From Denitratisoma sp. DHT3 (GTDB lineage: Bacteria > Pseudomonadota > Gammaproteobacteria > Burkholderiales > Rhodocyclaceae): a DNA stretch of 64,000 nt. The position numbers and the translations under genes were made by a program. The stretch covers positions 2,032,047-2,096,046 of the forward strand of contig NZ_CP020914.1 in the NCBI RefSeq assembly GCF_007833355.1. The letters are read 5' to 3'. A model generated the notes under the pieces. It searched no databases. It had not been told where the DNA came from and saw only the letters and a program-made list of their open reading frames with translations. This document shows, piece after piece, positions 28,652 to 36,733 of this stretch; position 1 is the first letter of the stretch, and each line of letters begins with the position of its first letter.

Positions 28652-29845
28652 ATGACCACGGGCAGCGTATCACGGCGCGATGGCCCGGTTGCGCTGTCGG
28701 CGTTGTTCGACGAGGCGCTGCGGCACCTTGAGCCGAAGGAACCGGCGCAGGGCACGGCGCCGGCCGCCGACGGTTTCCTCTACAGCGGCAACCGCCATGA
28801 GAGCGTGCCGCGCAGGCTGTTCCTCGACCGGCGCCTGACGCCGCTGGAGCGCAACGCCTGGCAGGTGTTCCGCCTGCAGCTCAACGACGACGGCGTGACC
28901 GCCTTTCCCACCTACGACCAGCTCCGCCCCTATCTGGCGTCCATGCCCTGTGCGGCGCAAGCCTCGCACGAGACCGTGGCGCGCGCCTTGACGCTGCTGC
29001 GGCTGACGCGCTGGCTCAGCCTGGCGCGGCGGCGGCGCGACCCGAAGACCGGCCGCATCCAAGGCAACCTCTACGTGCTGCACGACGAACCGCTGTCGCC
29101 CTTCGAGGCGATGCAGCTCGATGCCGACTACCTCGGCCTGGTCAGCCAGGCGCTGACCCATGCCGCCAAGGCGGTACAGATCGTGGGCATGAACACGCTC
29201 AAGGAGATTGCCGGAGACCCGCTGCTCAGCGGCCGCACATTGCCGACCCGCTTGCAGGTGCTGGCGCAGCGCATGGCGCTGCATGGCTGGACGACGCCAG
29301 GTTATCCACAGGAGGGTGCGGACCACGAATCCGAAGAAGGCCAGGAAGCCCTTCTTCGGAATGCTGCGCGCCCGTCTTCGGAATCCGAAGCAGGACCGAA
29401 ACCCGCGCCGGACGGCTCTCTTCGGATTCCGAAGGAGGACCGTACAGTACGTAATGATCGTATAAATGAAGTACGTACAGTACCGCGCGCGAGGGCCTTG
29501 CAGAACCTGCGGCTACCCGAGCGTTTCCTGCGCTTGAAGGACGAGCAGCAGGCCGGCGCGCTGGTGGCGCTGCAGCAGGTGGACGAGGCGCAGAGGCAGG
29601 CCGTTCTCGACGAGTGGGCGGCACGCTGCCACAACAGCGCGGTACGCAACCCGGCCGGCTACCTGTTTGGCATCATCCAGAAGGCGATCCGCGGGGAGTT
29701 CAAGGCCTGGGCCGGAGAAAGTGCATCGGCACCGCCAGCGCCCCCGTCACCTGCGCCCTCGTCACCGCCGGCATCCCGTGCGGCTGACCCCGAGGTCGCA
29801 CGAGCCTACCTGGCTCAGCTCCGAGAAGCCTTGCGTGATCGCTGA
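28652..29845 (+). CDS. STY4528-type ICE protein with replication/HTH-like N-terminus
   Basis: A 397-residue protein. The N-terminal half (RRLFLDRRLTPLERNAWQVFRLQLNDDGVTAFPTYDQLRPYL...SHETVARALTLLRLTRWLSL) is a winged-HTH of the type seen in replication initiators and in the STY4528 family of pathogenicity-island ICEs. The middle is acidic and repetitive. The C-terminal segment (NLRLPERFLRLKDEQQAGALVALQQVDEAQRQAVLDEWAARC..NPAGYLFGIIQKA) resembles a DNA-helicase-loader tail. The ATG at 28652 follows the preceding stop directly. It may act in ICE replication; this is inference. Confidence 0.65.
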   Translation: MTTGSVSRRDGPVALSALFDEALRHLEPKEPAQGTAPAADGFLYSGNRHESVPRRLFLDRRLTPLERNAWQVFRLQLNDDGVTAFPTYDQLRPYLASMPCAAQASHETVARALTLLRLTRWLSLARRRRDPKTGRIQGNLYVLHDEPLSPFEAMQLDADYLGLVSQALTHAAKAVQIVGMNTLKEIAGDPLLSGRTLPTRLQVLAQRMALHGWTTPGYPQEGADHESEEGQEALLRNAARPSSESEAGPKPAPDGSLRIPKEDRTVRNDRINEVRTVPRARALQNLRLPERFLRLKDEQQAGALVALQQVDEAQRQAVLDEWAARCHNSAVRNPAGYLFGIIQKAIRGEFKAWAGESASAPPAPPSPAPSSPPASRAADPEVARAYLAQLREALRDR

Positions 29846-29851
29846 TGTTGA

Positions 29852-29868
29852 CTATCCCCAGGGGATAG
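29852..29868. promoter_or_regulatory. 17-bp palindrome CTATCCCCAGGGGATAG, copy 1
   Basis: CTATCCCC-A-GGGGATAG is a perfect inverted repeat located 108 bases before the OST-HTH gene. Identical copies occur at 30887-30903 and 32806-32822, each in an intergenic gap before a plus-strand ICE gene. Downstream of copies 1 and 2 a second short motif CTTTCCGC/CCTTCCGC is also conserved. Most likely it is a binding site for an ICE regulator. Confidence 0.7.
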
Positions 29869-29975
29869 CTGGAACAGACATCTTTCCGCCGCGCTCGATT
29901 GTCGCCCGCCGAATGACAGGCGAAACTGTCGCCTGTGAATCAGACGAGGACAGCCACGCACGAGCCCGGCCGACG

Positions 29976-30836
29976 ATGGACATGACGACTTCCCCCGCCA
30001 CAAACGCACTGCAACCACTACAGCAAGACGTTCAGCGCTTGCTGGGCAGATGCCTGTTGCGCCTTCAACAATACGAGCGCCTCATGAAAGCCATCGTGGC
30101 CCACCACGAGATTTCAGGCCCGGCGCATTCGCTGGAGGCCATTCGCGCAGCGCGGATTGAAGATGCCGCGACCAAGACCCTGGGCACGTTGGTCGGACAA
30201 CTGTTTGGTTCGTATGTCGTCACCGATGGAAATGGCGGCGAGGAACGCGACGACGATCTTCCCGGCGACGTGATTTCCTTTCGCACGCGCGTGCAACTGA
30301 GCCTGTCTGCGCAGGACTACGCCAACACCCAGGCCGACCTCAAAGACCTGGTATCGCTGCGCAACACTCTGGTGCACCACTTCATCGATCAGCACGATCT
30401 ATGGACCGTGGACGGGTGCCGCGTTGCACAGGACGAACTCGGTTCCGCCTACACGCGCATCGATCAACACTTCGAGCAGCTGCGCGGCTGGGCCGAGCAC
30501 ATGGATCAGGCGCGGCGCCTGGCAGCGGAGTTCGTCCAGTCGGATGTGTTCCACGACCTGGTGGTCAATGGCATCGCGCCGGACGGCACGGTGGACTGGC
30601 CGGCCGCCGGCATCGTCCGCGCGCTGCGCGAGGCCGCCGCGCAGTTGGCCGTCGAGGGCTGGACACCCATCGCCGCCGCTGGCCGCTGGATCGCGGACCG
30701 GCATCCCGAGCAGCTTCCAGCCAAGTACGGCTGCAGCAGTTGGCGGCAGGTGGTGCATGAGTGCCGCCTGTTCGAGCTTCGCTACCGTGAGGTGGAGGGG
30801 CAACGGGCCGCCTGGTACAGACCTCGCGAAGCATAG
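29976..30836 (+). CDS. OST-HTH/LOTUS-like domain protein
   Basis: A 286-residue protein. The N-terminal half is helical (ALQPLQQDVQRLLGRCLLRLQQYERLMKAIVAHHEI... DLKDLVSLRNTLVHHFIDQH), with a HEPN-like RNxxxHxF element near residue 125. The C-terminus (VEGWTPIAAAGRWIADRHPEQLPAKYGCSSWRQVVHECRLFELRYRE) fits the OST-HTH/LOTUS fold, which binds RNA. A HEPN-like plus RNA-binding arrangement hints at an RNA-directed role. The ATG at 29976 is chosen; 29982 is an alternative. The gene sits between two copies of the 17-bp palindrome. Confidence 0.65.
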   Translation: MDMTTSPATNALQPLQQDVQRLLGRCLLRLQQYERLMKAIVAHHEISGPAHSLEAIRAARIEDAATKTLGTLVGQLFGSYVVTDGNGGEERDDDLPGDVISFRTRVQLSLSAQDYANTQADLKDLVSLRNTLVHHFIDQHDLWTVDGCRVAQDELGSAYTRIDQHFEQLRGWAEHMDQARRLAAEFVQSDVFHDLVVNGIAPDGTVDWPAAGIVRALREAAAQLAVEGWTPIAAAGRWIADRHPEQLPAKYGCSSWRQVVHECRLFELRYREVEGQRAAWYRPREA

Positions 30837-30886
30837 CCCCGCAACGCGGTCTCACCTCCGCGCGAGCCGCGAACACATCCGCCGAG

Positions 30887-30903
30887 CTATCCCCAGGGGA
30901 TAG
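30887..30903. promoter_or_regulatory. 17-bp palindrome CTATCCCCAGGGGATAG, copy 2
   Basis: Identical to the copy at 29852-29868, here extended to GC/GC (30886-30904). It lies 121 bases before the gene at 31025, followed by the shared CCTTCCGCGCGG-type motif. It is probably the promoter or operator region of the 31025-32738 operon. Confidence 0.7.
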
Positions 30904-31024
30904 CCGGCACACACAGCCTTCCGCGCGGAACAAACCGGGCGCGCATGGGCTGCGGTTTGTTGACTGACAGCCTTCCGGCCGATGCCGATGCTGGCGACTC
31001 GCCAATTCACCGCGAGTCGCTCCC

Positions 31025-31813
31025 ATGGCCAACGAACGCACAGAACCCCTGCAACTGAATCTCGGATCGCTGCGCAGCGCGATGTCGCTGACGCTGCACA
31101 CGCACCACGCTTCGCGCATCTGGCACGGCCGCGCGCCGACCGAGGGGCGCCCAGGCATCATCGGTCTCAACGGCTTCATCGGCGCCATGAACAAGATGAA
31201 GCGCGGCGCCGAGCAGGACGACCCGTACTCGGACTGGTGGATGTTGCGGATCGAGGACAAGCTCGCCGACACCAAGACCCGTCTGCAGACCCTGCGCGAC
31301 CAGGTGGATCAGGCCTTGGCCGACGTGCCATCGGCGCTGTCGCTGGGCGAGAACATGAACGTGCAGCCGGTGAAGCTGCCGCTGTTCGTGAACGCCCAGC
31401 TCGGCTTCATGGCGGTGTATCTGCTGGCCGACTACGACGACCTGGCACGCAAACTCATCCTGGCGCACCACACGGCGCTGATCGACCGCAGCACCTTGGA
31501 GCGCTGGCTCAATGATGGTGCGCACGCGCTGCGCAGCCTGTTCTCGCTGGCCCAGCAGTACCGCTACTCGGGCACGACGCGCGACGACTTCGCGGCGAAG
31601 AACGCGGCGGCGCGAGCGGCGCTGGAGAAGTTCGGCGAGTTGCCGCAGGACGTGCTGGAAGGCACGCGCCGCTCGCGCTTCGCGCCACCCATCGCGCGGC
31701 GGACGAACAAGCCCGGCACGCCGCCTGCTGCGCCTGCCATCGTGCCCGATGCGCAGGCTTCCACGGGTGGCGCAGCCGATGGTGCGGCGGGCGATGAGGG
31801 TGCTGGCGCATGA
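31025..31813 (+). CDS. ICE protein, PFL_4669 family
   Basis: A 262-residue protein of the PFL_4669 (TIGR03761) ICE family. Recognisable segments are LNLGSLRSAMSLTLHTHHASRIWHGR, GLNGFIGAMNKMKRGAEQDDPYSDWWMLRIEDKL and FVNAQLGFMAVYLLADYDDLARKLILAHHTALIDR. The tail is Ala/Pro-rich. The biochemical role is unknown; the family is a marker of this ICE lineage. It overlaps the next gene by four bases and starts a three-gene unit with DUF3158 and ssb. Confidence 0.85.
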   Translation: MANERTEPLQLNLGSLRSAMSLTLHTHHASRIWHGRAPTEGRPGIIGLNGFIGAMNKMKRGAEQDDPYSDWWMLRIEDKLADTKTRLQTLRDQVDQALADVPSALSLGENMNVQPVKLPLFVNAQLGFMAVYLLADYDDLARKLILAHHTALIDRSTLERWLNDGAHALRSLFSLAQQYRYSGTTRDDFAAKNAAARAALEKFGELPQDVLEGTRRSRFAPPIARRTNKPGTPPAAPAIVPDAQASTGGAADGAAGDEGAGA

Positions 31814-32358
31814 CAGCATCGCCCCCTATCAGCCACTCCACGCGCTTCGTGGCGCTGGAACAGGCGGACTTCCAGCGGCTGGAACACGCAGGCTACCTAA
31901 AAGGCCTTTTACAGCCTTTTAAGGGTAAGGGGAGTCTGGAGACCTGGGCCAGCCAGTGCGCAGCGCTGCGCGACGACGTGATTGGCCTGGCGCAGCGGCG
32001 CGTGCTGCCCCAGGCGCGCGCCTATCCATTCAGTCTGCTCGACGTGCAACTGGCCCAGCAGGCCACTGGCGCAGGGACGACCTTCCTGCGCTGGCGCAAC
32101 CTCGACCGTTCCTCCATGGGCGTGGCGTTGTGGGAGGCCCTGCTGGCCAACCCCGCGACGCCGGCCTCGCTGATCGACGAGCTGTACGCGATCGAACTGC
32201 AGCGCATCGTGCTGAACATGCAGATCAGTCTGACCCACAGCATCTCTCGCCAAGCCCTGGAATGCGCCAACAAGGCCGCGCAGGCCGAAGCGGCTTACCT
32301 GCGGCGCGTCCACGGGCATACCGCGTCCGTTCCACCCACCACCAAGGAGTCACCATGA
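31810..32358 (+). CDS. DUF3158 ICE protein
   Basis: A 182-residue protein of the DUF3158 type. LEQADFQRLEHAGYLKGLLQPFKGKGSLETWASQC and TFLRWRNLDRSSMGVALWEALL are recognisable. It is helical and cytoplasmic, with no known activity. It is coupled on both sides by ATGA overlaps (with the PFL_4669-family gene and with ssb), which suggests that the three proteins are made in fixed ratio, probably for processing single-stranded ICE DNA. Confidence 0.8.
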   Translation: MTASPPISHSTRFVALEQADFQRLEHAGYLKGLLQPFKGKGSLETWASQCAALRDDVIGLAQRRVLPQARAYPFSLLDVQLAQQATGAGTTFLRWRNLDRSSMGVALWEALLANPATPASLIDELYAIELQRIVLNMQISLTHSISRQALECANKAAQAEAAYLRRVHGHTASVPPTTKESP

Positions 32359-32738
32359 GCACGCACTTCGTCGGCGAGGGCAACATCGGTTCTGCGCCGG
32401 ACTACCGCGAATTTCCGAACGGCAACGACGAGCCGCGCCGGCTGCTTCGCCTGAACGTCTACTTCGACAACCCGATCCCGAAGAAGGACGGCGAGTACGA
32501 AGATCGCGGCGGCTTCTGGGCGCCGGTGGAACTGTGGCATCGCGAGGCCGAGCACTGGAAGACGCTGTACCAGAAAGGTATGCGGGTGCTGGTCGAGGGC
32601 CGCACCGTGCGCGACGAATGGGAGGACGCCGACGAGAACGAGCGCGTGACGTTCAAGGTCGAGGCGCGGCGCGTGGGCATCCTGCCGTACCGCATCGAGT
32701 CGGTGGCGCTCAGCGCCAAGCCGGCCGGCGGACAGTAA
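32355..32738 (+). CDS. ssb: Single-stranded DNA-binding protein of the ICE
   Basis: A 127-residue OB-fold SSB-like protein: MSTHFVGEGNIGSAPDYREF, RRLLRLNVYFDNP, GFWAPVELWHREAEHWKTLYQKGMRVLVEGR. It is shorter than the chromosomal SSB and lacks the acidic DDDIPF tip. It would coat transfer or replication intermediates of the ICE. In ICEclc the ssb gene belongs to the stability/regulatory module. The ATG overlaps the DUF3158 stop. Confidence 0.85.
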   Translation: MSTHFVGEGNIGSAPDYREFPNGNDEPRRLLRLNVYFDNPIPKKDGEYEDRGGFWAPVELWHREAEHWKTLYQKGMRVLVEGRTVRDEWEDADENERVTFKVEARRVGILPYRIESVALSAKPAGGQ

Positions 32739-32805
32739 TTCGCCCATCGCCGTTCCCCCGAGGGCGGCTGTAGCAACCGTCATACGCCCGCGATGCACCA
32801 GCGAG

Positions 32806-32822
32806 CTATCCCCAGGGGATAG
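32806..32822. promoter_or_regulatory. 17-bp palindrome CTATCCCCAGGGGATAG, copy 3
   Basis: The third identical copy, here flanked by AG/CT so that the dyad extends to 32804-32824. It lies 210 bases before topB in the 294-bp gap 32739-33032, which shows no gene. Copies 1-3 together mark the starts of three successive transcription units. Confidence 0.7.
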
Positions 32823-33032
32823 CTCCAAGGTCGTCCACGGAGTTCCAGCCGCCCTCCCGAAACGACGCTCTTGCTGTGCCAGCTCCTACGATCTATGCAC
32901 ACCGCTGCGGCAACGAACCGCCTGCCAATCACAAAGCGGTGTCTGCATCAATCGACTTCCTTGCTGCCGGCATCTCCTGGCCCCGCCAAGCTGACGCCCA
33001 TCCGATGAACCGCACATTTCCAAGGAGGCTTC

Positions 33033-35048
33033 ATGCGCGTGTTCCTGTGCGAGAAGCCGTCCCAGGGCAAGGACATCGCCCGTGTGCTGGGTGCCGGTCA
33101 ACGCGGCAACGGCTGCTACAGCGGCGCGGGTGTCGTTGTGACCTGGTGCATCGGTCATCTGGTGGAGGCGGTTCCGCCCGAAGGCTACGGCGAGCAATAC
33201 AAGCGCTGGGCCATCGAGCAACTGCCCATTCTTCCTGAGCGTTGGCGTGTCGAGCCCAAGGCGGCGACCGCAGCGCAATTCAAAGTCGTGCAGCAGCTCG
33301 TCGCCAAGGCGGGCAAGCTGGTGATTGCGACCGACGCCGACCGCGAGGGCGAGATGATCGCCCGCGAGATCATCGACCTATGCGGCTACCGCGGGCCGAT
33401 TCAGCGCCTGTGGCTGTCGGCGCTCAACGATGCGTCGATCCGCAAGGCGCTGGGTGCGCTCAAGCCGTCCGCCGAGACGCTGCCGCTGTATTTCTCCGCA
33501 CTCGCCCGATCGCGCGCCGACTGGCTGATCGGGATGAACCTGAGCCGCTTGTTCACACTGCTGGGGCGCCAGGCCGGCTATAGCGGCGTGCTGTCGGTGG
33601 GGCGCGTGCAGACGCCGACGCTGAAGTTGGTCGTGGACCGCGATCGCGAGATCGCGCGCTTCGTCTGCGTACCGTTCTGGGCCATCGAGGTTGCGCTATC
33701 GCATGCAGGCCAGCCCTTCGTCGCAAGCTGGACGCCGCCGCAAGGCAGCACCGACGATGCGGGCCGCTGCCTGCAACAGCCGGTGGCGCAGCAGGCCGCC
33801 GAGCGCCTGCGCACGGCCGGCTCCGCCCAGGTGCTGTCGGTAGAAACCGAGCGCGTTCGCGAAGGGCCGCCGCTGCCGTTCGACCTGGGCACGCTGCAGG
33901 AGGTGTGCTCCAAGCAGTTGGGCCTCGACGTGCAGGAGACGCTGGACATTGCCCAGGCGCTGTACGAGACGCACAAGGCGACAACGTATCCGCGCTCGGA
34001 TTCGGGCTACCTGCCCGAGAGCATGCTGGCTGAGGTGCCGACCGTACTCGACAGCCTGGTCAAGACCGACCCCAGCCTGCGGCCGCTGATCGAGCGCCTG
34101 GATCGCCAACTGCGCTCGCGTGCATGGAACGACGGCAAGGTGTCGGCTCACCACGGCATCATCCCGACGCTGGAACCCGCCAACCTGTCGGCCATGAGCG
34201 AGAAGGAGCTGGCCGTCTACCGGCTGATCCGCGCCCATTACCTCGCGCAGTTCCTCCCACACCATGAGTTCGACCGCACGATGGCGCAGTTCTCGTGCGG
34301 CGGTCAGTCGCTGGCGGCCGTGGGCAAGCAGATCGCCGTCACCGGCTGGCGCGAGGTGCTGGCGACGCCGGGGCCGGACGATGCCGATGGCGAGGATGCG
34401 CAGCGCAGCCAGGTGCTGCCCGCCCTGCATGCGGGCCTGTCCTGCCCGGTCGGAAAGGTGGATCTCAAGGCGCTGAAGACGCTGCCGCCCAAACCCTACA
34501 CGCAGGGCGAGCTGATCAAGGCCATGAAGACCGTCGCCAAGTTCGTGACCGACCCGCGGCTGAAACAGAAGCTGCGAGATACCACCGGCATCGGCACCGA
34601 GGCGACACGCGCCAACATCATCAACGGTCTGATCGGTCGCGGCTACCTGGTCAAGAAAGGCCGCGCCGTCCGCGCTTCCGACGCGGCATTCACGCTCATC
34701 GACGCGGTGCCCTCGGCCATCGCCGACCCCGGCACCACGGCGGTGTGGGAGCAGGCACTCGACATGATCGAGGCCGGCCAGATGGCGCTGGACACCTTCA
34801 TCGAGAAGCAGTCCGTGTGGGTCGGCCAGCTCGTGCAGCAGTACCGCGGCGCAACGCTCTCGCTCAAGCTGCCGCCGGCGCCGGCCTGCCCGCAGTGCGG
34901 CACACCGATGCAGCAGCGCACGGGCAAGAGCGGCGCGTTCTGGTCCTGCTCGCGCTACCCGGACTGCAAGGGCACGCTGCCGATCGAGTCCCCGACGGGC
35001 CGGCGCAGCGCACCGCGCAAGCGGCGCGCTGCCTCCAAGGCGTCCTGA
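33033..35048 (+). CDS. topB: DNA topoisomerase III (ICE type)
   Basis: A 671-residue type IA topoisomerase that decatenates single-stranded DNA. The TOPRIM domain starts at residue 1 (MRVFLCEKPSQGKDIARVLG) and carries DADREGEMIA (about 108). SVGRVQTPTLKLVVDRDREI follows, and the catalytic Tyr lies in TTYPRSDSGYLP (about 318). The C-terminus has one zinc ribbon (CPQCGTPM...CSRYPDCKGTLP) and a basic tail. AAGGAGG precedes the ATG. TopB genes are standard in clc/PFGI-1/SPI-7 ICEs. Confidence 0.95.
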   Translation: MRVFLCEKPSQGKDIARVLGAGQRGNGCYSGAGVVVTWCIGHLVEAVPPEGYGEQYKRWAIEQLPILPERWRVEPKAATAAQFKVVQQLVAKAGKLVIATDADREGEMIAREIIDLCGYRGPIQRLWLSALNDASIRKALGALKPSAETLPLYFSALARSRADWLIGMNLSRLFTLLGRQAGYSGVLSVGRVQTPTLKLVVDRDREIARFVCVPFWAIEVALSHAGQPFVASWTPPQGSTDDAGRCLQQPVAQQAAERLRTAGSAQVLSVETERVREGPPLPFDLGTLQEVCSKQLGLDVQETLDIAQALYETHKATTYPRSDSGYLPESMLAEVPTVLDSLVKTDPSLRPLIERLDRQLRSRAWNDGKVSAHHGIIPTLEPANLSAMSEKELAVYRLIRAHYLAQFLPHHEFDRTMAQFSCGGQSLAAVGKQIAVTGWREVLATPGPDDADGEDAQRSQVLPALHAGLSCPVGKVDLKALKTLPPKPYTQGELIKAMKTVAKFVTDPRLKQKLRDTTGIGTEATRANIINGLIGRGYLVKKGRAVRASDAAFTLIDAVPSAIADPGTTAVWEQALDMIEAGQMALDTFIEKQSVWVGQLVQQYRGATLSLKLPPAPACPQCGTPMQQRTGKSGAFWSCSRYPDCKGTLPIESPTGRRSAPRKRRAASKAS

Positions 35049-35620
35049 TCCTCGCTTTTCCCCTGCCGCGCCGGCCACTTCACTGGCGGCGAGGCAAACG
35101 TCCCGCACCGCGCGGGACTCCAAAGCGCGCGTCTCCTTCTGCAACGGTGTGCGCGCCCCGTCTGCCCGGCATCGGGCGACGGGGCGAGAAGGTCATTGCT
35201 CCACGAATCGCGCCCGCCGCCATTCCCTTGATCGGTGTGCCTTGCCTCGGCCACGAGGGGCTTCCTGACGCCTTGCCGCCGCGCGAGCCGTGAGGAGGCC
35301 ACTTGGGCCGAGGGTATTCCGTGCCGGTGCCCGCCGGCGGAACAACGGGCTCCCTTTGTGTGTGGATGCACGCCAGAGGTTTCCGGCCCCAGCCACGAAA
35401 CGGGCCGGGTGCGATTGCTGACGCAGCGAACGGCTTTGACGACGGCCTGCGCTGACGCAGCCCACAGGTGGTTTTCCTTCCTCTCCAGCCGAAGGCCCGC
35501 GTGGCCTTCGGCGCCCTGGTCCTTGCCTTGTCCCGTGACGCGGGCCTGCCCTAAAGCGGGCCGTCCGCGATTCGGTTTTCCCTGCGACGGCAGCCATGCT
35601 TCGCGCCCATCCTCACCCAT
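35049..35620. other. Structured non-coding gap after topB
   Basis: No supported gene. Several hairpins occur: GTCCCGC at 35100-35106 with 35112-35118; GCCCCGTC at 35155-35162 with 35178-35185, enclosing a further GCCCG/CGGGC stem; and CCGAAGGCC at 35489-35497 with 35503-35511. A direct repeat GCTGACGCAGC also occurs (about 35417 and 35452). With the leader RNA that follows, 779 bases separate topB from the next start. This is long for a compact ICE and may encode an RNA. Confidence 0.5.
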
Positions 35621-35625
35621 GCGTT

Positions 35626-35807
35626 GCTGACAGTCGTCAGCGGCATGCCCTGGCAGTCTCGGTCTTCAAGACTGCAACGCGGTTCGCCGCGTTGACCGAT
35701 CCAGTCCGCTTCGCATCGCCCACCGCGGACGCTCGCCGGCCTGGCGACGATGCACTTTTCTCAACCACCCGAGGGGAACCCCATCCCCTGTGGGATGCGT
35801 GCTCCCC
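35626..35807 (+). ncRNA. Three-hairpin leader RNA, copy A
   Basis: Three perfect hairpins follow one another: GCTGAC(35626-35631)/GTCAGC(35636-35641); GCAGTCT(35653-35659)/AGACTGC(35669-35675) with loop CGGTCTTCA; and AACGCGG(35676-35682)/CCGCGTT(35687-35693) with a TTCG loop. After a variable spacer comes TCAACCAC and a nested hairpin (35773-35807) just before the ribosome-binding site of the gene at 35828. Copies B (44682) and C (46199) share order, loops and downstream parts, with compensatory changes in the stems. Confidence 0.75.
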
Positions 35808-35827
35808 GACCCACCAAGGAGCACGGC

Positions 35828-36064
35828 ATGTCTGAACCTTCCGCATCTTCCTCTGCAACCGCAGTGCGCAGTGGTGCGCTGGCGCTGACCTGGACCGGCA
35901 AGCGTCTGCCGCTACAGGTGCTGCGCAGCGCGGCCGGCCAATACATCGGCACGCAAGACGACGAAGGCCCGGTATCGCGGGAGTCCGTCGAGTATTTCCC
36001 CACCCACCTCGCAGCACAGCGCGCCCTGGATACCCATGCCTGGACGCAGCGCGCTCAGCCCTGA
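35828..36064 (+). CDS. Small ICE protein of unknown function
   Basis: A 78-residue protein starting MSEPSASSSATAVRSGALAL. The body (TWTGKRLPLQVLRSAAGQYIGTQDDEGPVSRESVEYFPTHLAAQRAL) has beta-strand character and reads like a small sensor or adaptor domain. The family is not recognised. AAGGAG lies upstream of the ATG, and the gene follows leader RNA copy A. It is followed after 26 bases by the gene at 36091. Confidence 0.65.
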   Translation: MSEPSASSSATAVRSGALALTWTGKRLPLQVLRSAAGQYIGTQDDEGPVSRESVEYFPTHLAAQRALDTHAWTQRAQP

Positions 36065-36090
36065 TTCCCCACCCTTCAAGGAGTCCTCTC

Positions 36091-36483
36091 ATGAATCTGT
36101 CTTTGCCCGAAGACGTGCTCGATCAGATGGCGCTGGAACAGGCGCACTTCGACGCTGCACCGCAGGCCTTCTTCGAGGCCTGGAAGCGCGGCGCGCAGAT
36201 CGCCGGCCACGAGTGGTTCGGCGACGGCACACGCGAAGGTCTGCAGCGTGCCACCACCAAGTGGGATCTGCGGCCCAACATGCTGATGCTCAACGACGCC
36301 CTGGGCGTGCTGAGCAGCGGTCAACGCATGTTCCTGTCCGCGATGGTGAGCTTCTACAACGCCCGCGAGGGTGGCGCGATGCTCAAGCGTTGCGGCTTCG
36401 AGGGGCTGTCCGACTTCGGCGGCCTCGATCTGGAACGGCGCCAGGTCATCGCTGACCTCACGCTGCACTACAACGGCTGGTGA
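36091..36483 (+). CDS. Small ICE protein of unknown function
   Basis: A 130-residue soluble helical protein: MNLSLPEDVLDQMALEQAHF, FFEAWKRGAQIAGHEWFGDG, and WDLRPNMLMLNDALGVLSSGQRMFLSAMVSFYNAREGGAMLKRCGFEGLSDFGGLDLERRQVI. No catalytic motif is visible. It has an AAGGAG site. Similar proteins occur in the topB-to-helicase interval of clc-type ICEs (recalled). It is followed by a terminator-like hairpin. Confidence 0.65.
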   Translation: MNLSLPEDVLDQMALEQAHFDAAPQAFFEAWKRGAQIAGHEWFGDGTREGLQRATTKWDLRPNMLMLNDALGVLSSGQRMFLSAMVSFYNAREGGAMLKRCGFEGLSDFGGLDLERRQVIADLTLHYNGW

Positions 36484-36523
36484 GCCGCGCCTGGCAACCC
36501 ACCGTCCTTTCATCCCACCCCAC

Positions 36524-36567
36524 GAGGGACATGCGTCCCCGTTCGGGGCCATGTCCCTCCTTCTTTT
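36524..36567 (+). terminator. Nested hairpin with T-rich tail
   Basis: GAGGGACATG (36524-36533) pairs with CATGTCCCTC (36550-36559) and encloses CCCC/GGGG around GTTC. CTTCTTTT follows. It fits an intrinsic terminator after the gene at 36091. It also matches the leader hairpins found before most genes in this region, so it may act as a regulated leader for the tiny frame at 36581. Confidence 0.65.
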
Positions 36568-36580
36568 CGCAGGAGCGGCC

Positions 36581-36607
36581 ATGTCCCGAATCAGCATCTT
36601 CCACTGA
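36581..36607 (+). other. Eight-codon frame with strong ribosome-binding site
   Basis: AGGAG lies 5 bases before an ATG that opens the frame MSRISIFH and then TGA. It follows a leader hairpin like those before the full-length genes nearby. It is either the stub of a lost gene or a leader peptide for the gene at 36734. Confidence 0.35.
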
Positions 36608-36733
36608 CCCGCACCGCCCGCCACCAGGGCGGTCCGACGCCGCGGCCGGCTGACCGGCTGCCACTTCATCCACTCGCTGGGGTTCAATCCCCGGCAGGGG
36701 ATTGCCTCGGCCATCCTCTGCTGGAGGAATCCC

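Noticed and set aside
36679..36708. tRNA T-arm-like sequence (GGGGTTCAATCCCC)
   Set aside because: No acceptor, D or anticodon arms could be built around it. It fits better as one of the recurring leader hairpins (CAATCCCC/GGGGATTG).
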